Below, piece after piece: positions 25,484 through 34,562 of a stretch of 64,000 nucleotides of DNA. The notes below the pieces were generated by a model. It was not told the origin of the DNA and did no database searches. It saw nothing but the letters and a program-made list of their open reading frames with translations. Numbering within the stretch: the stretch's first letter is position 1; every line of letters begins with the position of its first letter. The stretch is from Methylotenera_A sp040387035 (GTDB lineage Bacteria; Pseudomonadota; Gammaproteobacteria; Burkholderiales; Methylophilaceae), in assembly GCA_040387035.1 (NCBI GenBank), contig JAZKEN010000038.1, positions 32,372-96,371 of the forward strand, written 5' to 3'. Both the position numbers and the translations under genes were made by a program.

Positions 25484-26464
25484 TTAATAGCTACGCGTTA
25501 CCGCGAAATCAGCCAAATCAACCAGCGATTGTTTGTAGATTGAATCCGGGAAATGCGCAATCGCTGCACAGCCTTGAATTGATTCCTGCCTGGCCAGATT
25601 CAGCACATACTCGTTAGCCTGCGTGGCTTTGACGGCAGCGAGTACGGTATCTAAATCCTCTAAACCGCCCGCTTTTACTGCTTTGCGTAAGGTATCGGCT
25701 TCGGCTGGCGAGCTATGATGCATGGCATACAATAAAGGCAGCGTTGGTTTGCCCTCACTTAAATCGTCACCCAGATTTTTGCCGATTGTGTCGGGATCTC
25801 CACTTAAGTCCAGTACATCATCGACTAATTGAAAGGCTGTGCCCAGCTTCATGCCGTACAGTGCCAGGGCGTCTTCATCCTGCCTGGAAGCGTTGCCGAT
25901 CACTGCGCCCAAGCGCATGGCCGCCTCAAACAATTTCGCCGTCTTGTAATGAATGACTTTCAAGTATTGTTGCTCGGTCACATCGGCATTATGAATATTC
26001 AGCAGCTGTAAGACTTCGCCTTCGGCAATTACATTGGTAGCTTCCGATAAGATCTCCATCACACGCATATTTTTTAATTGCACCATCATCTGGAAGGCGC
26101 GTGAGTATAAAAAATCACCAACCAATACGCTGGCGGCGTTACCAAATAAATGATTGGCCGTGCTTTTGCCGCGCCGCATCGCTGATTCATCCACCACATC
26201 ATCGTGCAGCAGGGTGGCGGTATGTATGAACTCTACTATCGCTGCCAATTGATGGTGCTGCGGCTGAATCGGGCTGAATAAGCCGCTGGAAAGCAGTACC
26301 AAAGCAGGGCGCAGGCGCTTGCCGCCACCGTTGATAATGTGTTCGCCAATGGTATTAATCAAACTAACTTCAGAATAAAGAGAGTTGCGAATAACGCTGT
26401 CGACCGCTTGCATATCAAGCGAAATGGAAGATTGAATAGGTTTTAAAGCCACGCGATGCGCCAA
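25484..26464 (-). CDS. ispB: Octaprenyl diphosphate synthase
   Basis: This trans-polyprenyl diphosphate synthase makes the side chain of ubiquinone. The 326-residue protein has the first Asp-rich motif LLHDDVVDESAMRRG and the second QLVDDVLDLSGD, plus GGGKRLRPALVLL near the N-terminus. It is divergent from rplU, an arrangement also seen in E. coli (ispB/rplU). Confidence 0.94.
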   Translation of the reverse strand: MAHRVALKPIQSSISLDMQAVDSVIRNSLYSEVSLINTIGEHIINGGGKRLRPALVLLSSGLFSPIQPQHHQLAAIVEFIHTATLLHDDVVDESAMRRGKSTANHLFGNAASVLVGDFLYSRAFQMMVQLKNMRVMEILSEATNVIAEGEVLQLLNIHNADVTEQQYLKVIHYKTAKLFEAAMRLGAVIGNASRQDEDALALYGMKLGTAFQLVDDVLDLSGDPDTIGKNLGDDLSEGKPTLPLLYAMHHSSPAEADTLRKAVKAGGLEDLDTVLAAVKATQANEYVLNLARQESIQGCAAIAHFPDSIYKQSLVDLADFAVTRSY

Positions 26465-26591
26465 TAATAAAAAGCTAATATAATTAACAATATTTTAACA
26501 CAGGCAATCGCCGTCTATATTCACGACTTTCAATGAATTCACCCCAAGTTTTATCAATGAATCAAACATGTGAATAATTGCGATTTAAGGT

Positions 26592-26619
26592 TTGCAATGT
26601 GCCGTAATTTCAGTATAAT
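26592..26619 (+). promoter_or_regulatory. Sigma-70 promoter of rplU-rpmA
   Basis: TTGCAA (26592-26597) and a perfect TATAAT (26614-26619) are 16 bases apart, giving a start near 26626 and a leader of about 33 bases before the rplU ATG. This is one of the best -10 boxes in the window and fits a ribosomal protein operon. Confidence 0.7.
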
Positions 26620-26658
26620 GCGCGATTCATTTGAACGTGTAGAAGCAAGGTCAAAACC

Positions 26659-27036
26659 ATGTACGCAGTAATTAAAACAGGTGGCAAACAATATAAAGTA
26701 GTTGCCGGTGAGAGACTTAAAGTAGAGAAAATCGTGGGCGATGTTGGCGCTACAGTGGTTATCGACAAAGTGTTGATGATTTCTGATGACGCAAATACAA
26801 CAATCGGCGCGCCTTTAATTGCTGGTGCTACAGTGAGTGCCACCGTGCTTTCACATGGCCGTGCAGATAAAGTGATGATTTTCAAATTCCGTCGCCGTAA
26901 ACACTACCGTAAAACGCAAGGCCATCGCCAAAGCTTTACAGAGATTCAAATTGGTGAAATTTTAGCGGCAGGCGCATCTGCTGCAAAAGCTGCGCCTAAA
27001 GCAGCAAAAGCCAAAGCGGCTAAAGCTGCAGAATAA
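26659..27036 (+). CDS. rplU: 50S ribosomal protein L21
   Basis: L21 is a 50S subunit protein of 125 residues. The family core (MYAVIKTGGKQYKV, then FKFRRRKHYRKTQGHRQSFT) ends near residue 103. A tail of about 20 residues (106-125) is built almost only of Ala and Lys with one Pro and ends KAAE, whereas E. coli L21 stops at the core. AAGG precedes the ATG at a normal distance. It is followed by rpmA after 50 bases. Confidence 0.97.
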   Translation: MYAVIKTGGKQYKVVAGERLKVEKIVGDVGATVVIDKVLMISDDANTTIGAPLIAGATVSATVLSHGRADKVMIFKFRRRKHYRKTQGHRQSFTEIQIGEILAAGASAAKAAPKAAKAKAAKAAE

Positions 27037-27086
27037 TTAAACGCTTATTCATTCAAGTATTTAAGTAAGTATTAAAGGATTAAATC

Positions 27087-27344
27087 ATGGCACACAAAAA
27101 AGCAGGCGGTAGTTCACGTAACGGTCGCGATTCACACTCACAACGCCTAGGTGTTAAAGCGTTCGGTGAAACAGTTGTTAGCGCAGGCAGCATCATCGTA
27201 CGTCAACGCGGCACTAAAATGCACGCTGGCGAAAACGTTGGTATGGGTAAAGACCATACATTGTTTGCAAAAATCGAAGGCAAAGTAACATTTGCAATCA
27301 AAGGCGCGCTACGTCGCCATACTGTAAGCATTGTTGCAGTTTAA
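27087..27344 (+). CDS. rpmA: 50S ribosomal protein L27
   Basis: L27 is a 50S subunit protein of 85 residues that reaches into the peptidyl transferase centre. It begins MAHKKAGGSSRNGRDS and shows RQRGTKMHAGENVGMGKDHTL, both invariant in the family. A strong terminator follows the stop, so rplU-rpmA is a closed operon separate from obg. Confidence 0.98.
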   Translation: MAHKKAGGSSRNGRDSHSQRLGVKAFGETVVSAGSIIVRQRGTKMHAGENVGMGKDHTLFAKIEGKVTFAIKGALRRHTVSIVAV

Positions 27345-27361
27345 ATTTAAGTAATATTATT

Positions 27362-27391
27362 AAAGCCTCATCGTTTGATGGGGCTTTTTTG
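27362..27391 (+). terminator. Rho-independent terminator of rplU-rpmA
   Basis: AAAGCCTCATC and GATGGGGCTTT form an 11-pair stem with a GTTT loop and run into a tract of six T. It starts 18 bases after the rpmA stop. Confidence 0.9.
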
Positions 27392-27445
27392 TTTTCAGAT
27401 TAAATGATTTAGAATGACTGTTCCGTGCATTATGCAAAAGCCTTT

Positions 27446-27567
27446 AGAAATTTATTTTTTAAGATGTAGCGCAAGGCGCACGGAACGCAAAAACCGGAGT
27501 GTACATATAGTACATGAGGATTTTGAGTACCGCGCAACGCCGCGATGCGCTTGAAAAAATGAATTTA
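27446..27567 (-). repeat. Dispersed intergenic repeat, copy B
   Basis: Read on the minus strand, this matches copy A at 19755-19876 along its length, with identical blocks GTTGCGCGGTACTC, AAATCCTCATGTAC, TCCGGTTT and TGCGTTCCGTGCGCC. The central loop is TATAT instead of AAGGC. It lies between the rpmA terminator and obg, and its end is about 14 bases before the obg start codon, so it forms part of the obg leader. Confidence 0.85.
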
Positions 27568-27580
27568 TAAAGGTTTTTGA

Positions 27581-28657
27581 ATGAAGTTTATTGATGAAGC
27601 GACCATTAAAGTCTACGCAGGCGACGGCGGCAACGGCGTTGCCACCTTCAGGCGCGAGAAATATGAGCCTATGGGCGGGCCTAATGGCGGCGACGGTGGT
27701 AAGGGTGGCTCAATTTACGCGATTGCTGACCGCAATATCAATACACTGGTCGACTATCGTTACACCCGCACATTCCGCGGTCAACGCGGTGAGAATGGCC
27801 GCGGCGCAGAATGCTACGGCGCGAAAGGTGAAGACACAATCCTACGCGTACCGGTTGGTACCGTGATTTCAGATAAAGCCACAGAACGTATGATTGTCGA
27901 TCTAGACACCCATGGCCGTAAAGTGTTGCTGGCAAAAGGCGGCAATAACGGTTTAGGTAACGTGCATTTCAAATCGTCGGTCAATCGTTCGCCGCGCCAA
28001 TGTACCAAAGGTGAGCCAGGCGAAGAGTTTGAGCTATACATGGAGCTTAAGGTGTTAGCCGATGTTGGCTTGCTGGGCATGCCCAATGCCGGTAAGTCGA
28101 CTTTCATCCGTTCTGTCTCTGCTGCCAAACCAAAGGTCGCCGATTACCCGTTTACCACGTTACACCCGAACTTAGGTGTAGTGCGCGTGGACGCAGAACG
28201 CAGCTTTGTCATCGCGGATGTGCCTGGCTTGATTGAAGGTGCGGCAGAAGGTGCGGGTTTAGGCCACCAGTTTTTACGCCATCTGGCACGTACCTCATTG
28301 CTATTGCATTTGGTGGATATCGCGCCATTTGATGATGCGACCGACCCTGTAGCGGAAGCGAAAGCGATCGTCAACGAGCTTAAGAAATATGATGAAGAGC
28401 TCTACAACAAGCCGCGCTGGTTAGTACTAAACAAAACCGATATGCTGCAAGATAGCAAAGACGTGGTGAAAAAATTCGTCAAGGATTACGGCTGGGAAGG
28501 CCCTGTTTTTGCGATATCTGCTATTAGCGGTGTGGGCTGCAAAGAGCTAACCTATGCGATGATGGATCATCTGGATGCTGTCAAAAAAGCGGCACAAGAG
28601 GAATCTTCTCAAACAGAAACCCAGAAAAATGAGCCAATCATTACTGCTGAAGAGTAA
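27581..28657 (+). CDS. obgE: GTPase Obg/CgtA
   Basis: This is an essential ribosome-associated GTPase of 358 residues. The glycine-rich Obg domain (about 1-158) has VYAGDGGNGVATFRREKY and NGGDGGKGGS. The G domain follows with G1 GMPNAGKSTFIRS, G3 DVPGLIEGAAEGAGLG, G4 NKTD and the C-terminal end enriched in Gln and Glu. It follows the usual rplU-rpmA-obg order, but with a terminator and a repeat element in between. The 3' end overlaps proB by 29 bases. Confidence 0.96.
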   Translation: MKFIDEATIKVYAGDGGNGVATFRREKYEPMGGPNGGDGGKGGSIYAIADRNINTLVDYRYTRTFRGQRGENGRGAECYGAKGEDTILRVPVGTVISDKATERMIVDLDTHGRKVLLAKGGNNGLGNVHFKSSVNRSPRQCTKGEPGEEFELYMELKVLADVGLLGMPNAGKSTFIRSVSAAKPKVADYPFTTLHPNLGVVRVDAERSFVIADVPGLIEGAAEGAGLGHQFLRHLARTSLLLHLVDIAPFDDATDPVAEAKAIVNELKKYDEELYNKPRWLVLNKTDMLQDSKDVVKKFVKDYGWEGPVFAISAISGVGCKELTYAMMDHLDAVKKAAQEESSQTETQKNEPIITAEE

Positions 28658-29753
28658 AACACTGATTGTAAAAGTCGGCTCTAGCCTGGTCACTAACAAT
28701 GGTGAGGGTTTAGATAGAACGGCGATTGCCGCATGGGCGGCACAAATCAGTGCGCTGGTTAAACAAGGCAAACAGGTGGTGCTGGTTTCCAGTGGTGCGG
28801 TGGCGGAAGGCATGCAGCGACTTGGCTGGAAAAAACGCCCGGTTGAAGTCAACGAGTTGCAAGCCGCAGCCGCTGTCGGGCAAATGGGTTTAGTGCAAAT
28901 GTATGAGAGCTGCTTTGCGCTACACGGTTTGCATACCGCACAATTACTGCTGACGCATGAAGATTTAGCCGATAGAAAGCGCTATTTAAATGCCCGCAGC
29001 ACACTCAAAACCTTACTCGATTTAAACGTGATTCCCATCATTAACGAAAACGATACGGTGGTGACTGAAGAGATTCGCTTTGGCGATAACGACACGCTGG
29101 CAGCATTGGTCGCCAACTTGATCGAAGCCGATACACTGGTAATCTTAACCGATCAGCAAGGCCTGTATTCGGCGGATCCGCGTAAAGATAAAGCAGCGCA
29201 GTTTATCAATTTTGAAACCGCCGGTAATGTTGAGTTGGAAAAAATGGCAGGTGGTGCAGGCAGCAATGTGGGCACTGGCGGCATGTTGACCAAGATACTG
29301 GCAGCAAAACGCGCCGCTAAAAGCGGTGCGCATACTATTATTGCGTCGGGTCGTGAGCCAGATGTATTGATGCGTTTGAGCAAAGGTGAAGCGATCGGTA
29401 CGCATTTAAAAGCTACGCAAATGAAGACATTGGCCAAAAAACAATGGCTGGCAGATCATTTACGCATAGGTGGTAAGCTAGTATTGGATGCAGGCGCGGT
29501 AAAAGTGCTAAAAACAGATGGTAAAAGTTTGCTGCCAATTGGCGTGACGGAAGTAAAAGGCAGTTTTGAGCGCGGCGATGTGGTTGCCTGTGTGAATGAA
29601 GCGGGCATTGAAGTGGCGCGCGGTATTGTGAATTATAATTCAAACGACACCAGACGCATCAGGCGCAAAGCCAGCAGTGAAATCGAAAGTATCTTAGGTT
29701 ATGTCGAAGAGTCTGAATTGATACACAGAGATAACTTGATTATTATTGAATGA
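28629..29753 (+). CDS. proB: Glutamate 5-kinase
   Basis: ProB carries out the first step of proline synthesis, phosphorylating glutamate, and is normally feedback-inhibited by proline. About 374 residues: amino acid kinase domain (LIVKVGSSLVTNNGEG, VVLVSSGAVAEGM, NENDTVVTEEIRFGDND, GTGGMLTKILAAKRA) and a C-terminal PUA domain (about 280-374). ATG 28629 is preferred over ATG 28575 because the extra upstream residues lie wholly inside obgE and are not part of the family. The 29-base overlap with obgE suggests coupled translation. Confidence 0.94.
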   Translation: MSQSLLLKSKTLIVKVGSSLVTNNGEGLDRTAIAAWAAQISALVKQGKQVVLVSSGAVAEGMQRLGWKKRPVEVNELQAAAAVGQMGLVQMYESCFALHGLHTAQLLLTHEDLADRKRYLNARSTLKTLLDLNVIPIINENDTVVTEEIRFGDNDTLAALVANLIEADTLVILTDQQGLYSADPRKDKAAQFINFETAGNVELEKMAGGAGSNVGTGGMLTKILAAKRAAKSGAHTIIASGREPDVLMRLSKGEAIGTHLKATQMKTLAKKQWLADHLRIGGKLVLDAGAVKVLKTDGKSLLPIGVTEVKGSFERGDVVACVNEAGIEVARGIVNYNSNDTRRIRRKASSEIESILGYVEESELIHRDNLIIIE

Positions 29754-29763
29754 GAATATTGAA

Positions 29764-30258
29764 ATGAATAAACCTTTAGTCGCAATTGTAATGGGCTCTG
29801 ACAGCGATTGGCCTGTGATGAAAAATGCCGCGCAGATGCTGGCCGATTTTGGTGTGAGTTATGAAGCTAAAGTGGTTTCAGCACATCGCACACCTGATTT
29901 GATGTTTGCATTTGCGGAAAATGCGCATAAAGACGGTTATCAAATCATTATTGCAGGCGCAGGCGGTGCAGCCCACCTACCAGGTATGGTGGCCGCCAAA
30001 ACTACACTGCCTGTATTGGGTGTTCCGGTGCCTTCCAAGCATTTGCAAGGGCAAGACTCCTTATTATCGATTGTACAAATGCCAAAAGGCATACCCGTTG
30101 CAACTTTCGCGATTGGCGATGCGGGCGCCGCTAACGCCGGTTTATTTGCGGTTTCAATTTTAGCGAACCACGATGCAGCGCTAGCCCAAAAACTGGCAGA
30201 ATTCAGAATCAAACAAAGCGATAAAGTGCATGCAATGGAGCTAAGCGAGAAACCATGA
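29764..30258 (+). CDS. purE: N5-carboxyaminoimidazole ribonucleotide mutase
   Basis: PurE converts N5-CAIR to CAIR in purine synthesis. It has about 164 residues with AIVMGSDSDWPVMKNAA, VVSAHRTPDLMF, AGAGGAAHLPGMVAAKT and LPVLGVPVPSKHLQGQDSLL, all family hallmarks. ATG 29764 is used in place of the upstream TTG 29746, which lies inside proB. The gene overlaps purK by four bases (ATGA). Confidence 0.97.
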   Translation: MNKPLVAIVMGSDSDWPVMKNAAQMLADFGVSYEAKVVSAHRTPDLMFAFAENAHKDGYQIIIAGAGGAAHLPGMVAAKTTLPVLGVPVPSKHLQGQDSLLSIVQMPKGIPVATFAIGDAGAANAGLFAVSILANHDAALAQKLAEFRIKQSDKVHAMELSEKP

Positions 30259-31400
30259 CCGTCAGCAACATCATTAATCCACCAGCGATGCTGGGTATGT
30301 TAGGTGGCGGCCAGTTAGGTCGCTTTTTTGTGATTGCCGCCCATGAAATGGGTTATAAAGTCACCGTGTTGGATCCGGATGCTAATAGCCCGGCCGGTAA
30401 AATTGCCGATGTGCATTTGTGCGCCAATTATGACGACGCCAATGCATTGAAACAAATAGCACAAACCTGCCAGGCGGTCACAACAGAATTTGAAAATGTA
30501 CCGGCAAGCAGTTTGGAAAAACTAGCGGAAAGCGTAACAGTACGGCCGAATGCTGCTTGTGTGGCGATTGCGCAAAACCGTGTGCTGGAAAAAAACTTTA
30601 TTAAGCAAGCTGGTTTGCCGGTCGCGCCATTTGCAGTGATTCAAACGGCAGCTGACTTGCCCGCAGATGATAGCGACTTGTACCCGGCCATCTTGAAAGT
30701 CGCGCGTTTTGGTTACGATGGAAAAGGCCAGGCGCGTGTGAAAAGCCAAGCCGAGGCGCAACAGGCTTTTGCCGGCTTTAAACAGGAAACCTGTGTGCTG
30801 GAGCAGATGCTACCGCTTGACCTGGAAGTGTCGGTTGTACTGGCACGTGATGCAAGCGGCCATATCGCTGCTTATCCAACCGCAGAAAACAGCCACCTTA
30901 ACGGTATACTGGATATCAGCATAGCACCCGCCAGATGTTCTGAGGTGGTTAAAGCCAATGCGCAAGAATTAGCTAAAAAATTAGCGAATGAATTAGATTA
31001 TGTTGGTGTGTTAGGCGTTGAGTTTTTCGTTGTCGGCAATCAATTGCTGGTCAATGAAATCGCACCGCGCCCGCACAACTCAGGGCATTATACGATTGAT
31101 GCCTGCATCACCAATCAGTTTGAACAGCAGGTGCGTGTGATGACAGGATTAACCTTGGGTGACGCCAGCCTGCATAGTTACGCGGTGATGGTGAATATCT
31201 TAGGCGATAGCTGGGTGAATGGTGTTGCGCCCGCGTGGCATAAAGCCTTTGCACACACTGACTTGAAATTACATCTATATGGCAAGGAACAGCCTAGAAT
31301 CGCCAGGAAAATGGGACATTTCACCGTGATTGGGCAAGATAAACAAGCGGTATTGAATGCGGCATTGATTGCGCGAAGTGAATTGAATGTCGGCTGCTAA
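30255..31400 (+). CDS. purK: 5-(carboxyamino)imidazole ribonucleotide synthase
   Basis: PurK makes N5-CAIR from AIR, bicarbonate and ATP, feeding PurE. It is an ATP-grasp enzyme of 381 residues. Hallmarks are MLGMLGGGQLGRFFVIAA, VTTEFENVPASSLE, LKVARFGYDGKGQ, YPTAENSHLNGILD and VNEIAPRPHNSGHYTIDAC. Translation is coupled to purE. A strong bidirectional terminator follows. Confidence 0.97.
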   Translation: MTVSNIINPPAMLGMLGGGQLGRFFVIAAHEMGYKVTVLDPDANSPAGKIADVHLCANYDDANALKQIAQTCQAVTTEFENVPASSLEKLAESVTVRPNAACVAIAQNRVLEKNFIKQAGLPVAPFAVIQTAADLPADDSDLYPAILKVARFGYDGKGQARVKSQAEAQQAFAGFKQETCVLEQMLPLDLEVSVVLARDASGHIAAYPTAENSHLNGILDISIAPARCSEVVKANAQELAKKLANELDYVGVLGVEFFVVGNQLLVNEIAPRPHNSGHYTIDACITNQFEQQVRVMTGLTLGDASLHSYAVMVNILGDSWVNGVAPAWHKAFAHTDLKLHLYGKEQPRIARKMGHFTVIGQDKQAVLNAALIARSELNVGC

Positions 31401-31421
31401 CCAGAGTTAAATAGCCAAAAT

Positions 31422-31449
31422 AAAAAAGCCTCGCATGCGAGGCTTTTTT
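31422..31449. terminator. Bidirectional rho-independent terminator between purK and rpsT
   Basis: Six A, the palindrome GCCTCGCATGCGAGGC, then six T: a perfect dyad that works on both strands. It serves purK on the plus strand and rpsT on the minus strand. Confidence 0.93.
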
Positions 31450-31476
31450 ATTGGCGTTGCTAACTAATCGCTAGGA

Positions 31477-31869
31477 TTATTCAGCAGCTTTTGTTTTAGC
31501 TGGTTTAGCGGCTGCTTTTGGTTTGGCTGTTGCAGCTGCTTTAGCTTTTGGTGCCGCTTTTGCTTTTGCAGGCGCTGCTTTTTTAGTTAACATCACAGGA
31601 CCATCAGTCGTTAATGCTTTAATCGCTGCAGTTAAGCGGCTTTTATGACGTGCTGCCTTATTTTTGTGAATGATGTTTTTATCAGCAATACGGTCGATCA
31701 CGCTTACGTTTTCCTGGTAAGCAGCCATTGCAACGGCTTTATCGCCACCTTCTACTGCTTTTAATACTTTTTTAATTGCAGTACGTAAAGTTGAACGCAA
31801 TGCAGAGTTATGTGCATTTACTTTTACGGATTGACGTGCGCGTTTGCGTGCTTGTGCGGTATTTGCCAT
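31477..31869 (-). CDS. rpsT: 30S ribosomal protein S20 with long Lys/Ala/Pro tail
   Basis: S20 is a 16S rRNA-binding protein of the 30S subunit. Residues 1-87 are the normal family (MANTAQARKRARQS, SALRSTLRTAIKK, NIIHKNKAARHKSRLTAAI). The total is 130 residues, because residues 96-130 add a tail of Ala, Lys and Pro ending KAAE. E. coli S20 has 87 residues. The gene is divergent from murJ, as in many beta- and gammaproteobacteria. Confidence 0.96.
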   Translation of the reverse strand: MANTAQARKRARQSVKVNAHNSALRSTLRTAIKKVLKAVEGGDKAVAMAAYQENVSVIDRIADKNIIHKNKAARHKSRLTAAIKALTTDGPVMLTKKAAPAKAKAAPKAKAAATAKPKAAAKPAKTKAAE

Positions 31870-32077
31870 GTGTTCATTATCCCAATGCTTTGTCCAAAGT
31901 AAGAATACTTTGACTAATGTAAGTTAGTGTTAATACGAAACCGTGCATAATAGTGTTTTTTGGCTCACTTAGCAAGAACTAATCACTAAAAAGCATGTAA
32001 ATAAAGGCATGCTGCCATGTTAAAATGCACGCTATTAAAAAGAAGCATTCACCGAAGCCATCTAACCAAAATATTAA

Positions 32078-33622
32078 ATGAATTTACTTAAAGCTTTAGC
32101 TAAAGTAGGCAGCATGACGTTTGTCTCGCGCATATTGGGTTTTGTGCGCGATACGCTTATCGCACGTGTATTTGGTGCGGGCATGATTACGGATGCCTTT
32201 ATTGTTGCATTCAAGATTCCGAATCTGCTGCGCCGTATATCGGCGGAGGGGGCGTTCAGCCAGGCCTTTGTACCGATTTTGGCGGAATATAAAAGCCAGC
32301 GCTCATTTGAGGAAACCCATAGTTTGGTTAACCGTGTCGCCACCTGGCTGGGCATTATTTTAGTCGGTGTGACATTGCTGGGTATGTTGGCAGCGCCCTG
32401 GATTGTGGCTTTGATCGCGCCAGGCTTTAAAGCTGAGCCGGATAAGATGCAACTCACGATTGAGTTGTTGCGCATCACTTTCCCTTACATTTTCTTTATC
32501 TCGCTGGTTTCCATGGCGGGCGGCGTGCTCAATACCTATAACAAATTCGGTATCCCGGCGTTTACACCGGTATGGCTGAATGTTTCCATGATCGCGGCGG
32601 TACTGTTTTTTGCAGATCACTTTGCAGAACCCATCAAGGTATTGGCCTGGGCGGTATTTGTGGGTGGTTTTTTACAGCTCATGTTTCAGATCCCGTTTTT
32701 AAAGCAAATTGGATTACTGCCAAAATTTGAAATGAAGCGTGATGATGAAGGCGTGTGGCGCATTTTGAAATTGATGGGGCCAGCCGTTTTAGGGGTTTCC
32801 GTGGCGCAAATCTCGCTCATCATTAATACTATTTTTGCCTCATTTTTAAATACGGGTAGTGTCAGCTGGCTCTACTACGCAGACCGCCTGATGGAGTTTC
32901 CAACAGGGGTGCTGGGCGTAGCTTTGGGCACAATATTATTGCCAAGCTTATCCAAAGCCTATGCCGGTAGTGACGATAGTGAATACTCACAATTGCTGGA
33001 CTGGGGATTGCGCTTAACCTTTATCCTGGCAGCCCCGGCAGCGGTGGCACTGGCGGTATTGGCGACCCCTTTGGTGGCTACCTTATTTCATTATGGAAAG
33101 TTTACCGCGATTGATGTGGCCATGACGCAGCAGGCGCTGATTGCCTATAGCATTGGTTTATTAGGTTTGATTCTGGTGAAGATCCTGGCACCTGGCTTTT
33201 ACGCGCGGCAAAATATCAAAACACCGGTAAAAATCGCGGTATTCACCTTGGTGGCAACGCAACTGATGAACCTGATTTTTATCTTTGGGCTGCATTTAAA
33301 CCATGCGGCTTTGGCGCTGGCTATCGGTTTAGGTGCCTGCATTAACGCCACATTACTTTTTTATCATTTACGTAAAGCGCATATCTATCAACCGCAGGCT
33401 GGCTGGCTGGTTTTTTTAGGTAAATTAATGACCGCCTTGGGTGTGATGACGATTGTGCTGTATGTTGCGATGGGTGATGCTGGCGCGTGGCTGCATTTTA
33501 GCCTGATCAAGCGCTTGATCTATATCAGCGGCCTGGTTGTGCTGGGCGGCTTGAGTTATTTTGCAACCTTATTGCTATTGGGTTTCAGGCCTAAAGACTA
33601 TATGCGTAGAGTGAAGCACTAA
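32078..33622 (+). CDS. murJ: Lipid II flippase MurJ
   Basis: MurJ moves lipid II across the inner membrane for peptidoglycan synthesis. The 514-residue protein has about 14 helices of the MOP superfamily. Family text: KVGSMTFVSRILGFVRDTLIA, FGAGMITDAFIVAFKIPNLLRR and AEGAFSQAFVPILAEYK. The stop overlaps the ribF start by one base (TAATG). It is the first gene of murJ-ribF-ileS-lspA. Confidence 0.97.
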   Translation: MNLLKALAKVGSMTFVSRILGFVRDTLIARVFGAGMITDAFIVAFKIPNLLRRISAEGAFSQAFVPILAEYKSQRSFEETHSLVNRVATWLGIILVGVTLLGMLAAPWIVALIAPGFKAEPDKMQLTIELLRITFPYIFFISLVSMAGGVLNTYNKFGIPAFTPVWLNVSMIAAVLFFADHFAEPIKVLAWAVFVGGFLQLMFQIPFLKQIGLLPKFEMKRDDEGVWRILKLMGPAVLGVSVAQISLIINTIFASFLNTGSVSWLYYADRLMEFPTGVLGVALGTILLPSLSKAYAGSDDSEYSQLLDWGLRLTFILAAPAAVALAVLATPLVATLFHYGKFTAIDVAMTQQALIAYSIGLLGLILVKILAPGFYARQNIKTPVKIAVFTLVATQLMNLIFIFGLHLNHAALALAIGLGACINATLLFYHLRKAHIYQPQAGWLVFLGKLMTALGVMTIVLYVAMGDAGAWLHFSLIKRLIYISGLVVLGGLSYFATLLLLGFRPKDYMRRVKH

Positions 33623-34515
33623 TGCAAGTTTTCAGGCATATTCCACGATCGCAGCAGCCGGCGATTGCATTAGCCATCGGTAATTTCGATGGCATGCATT
33701 TGGGTCATCAGGCATTGTTAAAACGCTTGATTGAAGTGGCACAGGCTAAAAACCTGACACCGGCAGTGATGACTTTTGAGCCGCACCCGCGCGAGTTCTT
33801 TACGCCATTGAATGCGCCTAGCCGCCTATGTAATTTGCGTGAAAAGCTGGAATACTTTATTGAGGCAGGCGTGCAGAAAACCTTTGTTTGCGCGTTTAAC
33901 CAGCGATTCTCATCCATCACCGCGCAGGCGTTTATGGATGAAATCCTGCGCAAAAGGATGCAGGTGAATACGATCCTGGTGGGGGAAGATTTCAGGTTTG
34001 GTGCCAGGCGCACAGGCACTGTTGCCGATTTCAAAGCCAATCAATTTGATTTGATTGATTTTGCGCCAGTCAATTTTGCCAATGAGCGCATATCCAGCAC
34101 ACGCGTACGCGATGCCCTGTCTTATGGCAACTTGCAGCTGGCGTCAGAGTTGTTAGGCCGTGCTTACAGCATCAGCGGTAAAGTGGTGCATGGTGACAAG
34201 CGCGGTCGCGAACTGGGCTTTCCAACGGCTAATATTCATATCAAGCATGAGCGGCCTGCCTTAACGGGTGTATATGCAGTAAAATTAGATAGTTTACAGG
34301 CGGTAGCCAATTTAGGCGTGCGCCCAACTATTGCGGGCGTGCCAAAGCTGTCTCTGGAAGTGCATATCCTTGATTTTAATGAAGATTTATATGGCAGGCA
34401 TGTACATGTGGAATTTTTGCACAAGATACGTGATGAAATGAAATTCAGCGGGTTAGAGGCGTTAAAAGCGCAAATCGCTCAAGATATTGTTGTGGCTAGA
34501 CAGTACTTTAAATAA
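33622..34515 (+). CDS. ribF: Bifunctional riboflavin kinase / FAD synthetase
   Basis: RibF makes FMN and then FAD. It has 297 residues: an N-terminal FAD synthetase domain (ALAIGNFDGMHLGHQALL with the GxxDGxHxGH nucleotidyl-transfer site) and a C-terminal riboflavin kinase domain (about 175-297: GKVVHGDKRGRELGFPTANI). Translation is coupled to murJ. Its neighbour ribH lies 30 kb away, so riboflavin genes are scattered. Confidence 0.96.
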   Translation: MQVFRHIPRSQQPAIALAIGNFDGMHLGHQALLKRLIEVAQAKNLTPAVMTFEPHPREFFTPLNAPSRLCNLREKLEYFIEAGVQKTFVCAFNQRFSSITAQAFMDEILRKRMQVNTILVGEDFRFGARRTGTVADFKANQFDLIDFAPVNFANERISSTRVRDALSYGNLQLASELLGRAYSISGKVVHGDKRGRELGFPTANIHIKHERPALTGVYAVKLDSLQAVANLGVRPTIAGVPKLSLEVHILDFNEDLYGRHVHVEFLHKIRDEMKFSGLEALKAQIAQDIVVARQYFK

Positions 34516-34562
34516 ACAAATGTTAAGAATTAAACCAAGAATTAAAACCTAAGAATCAAACC

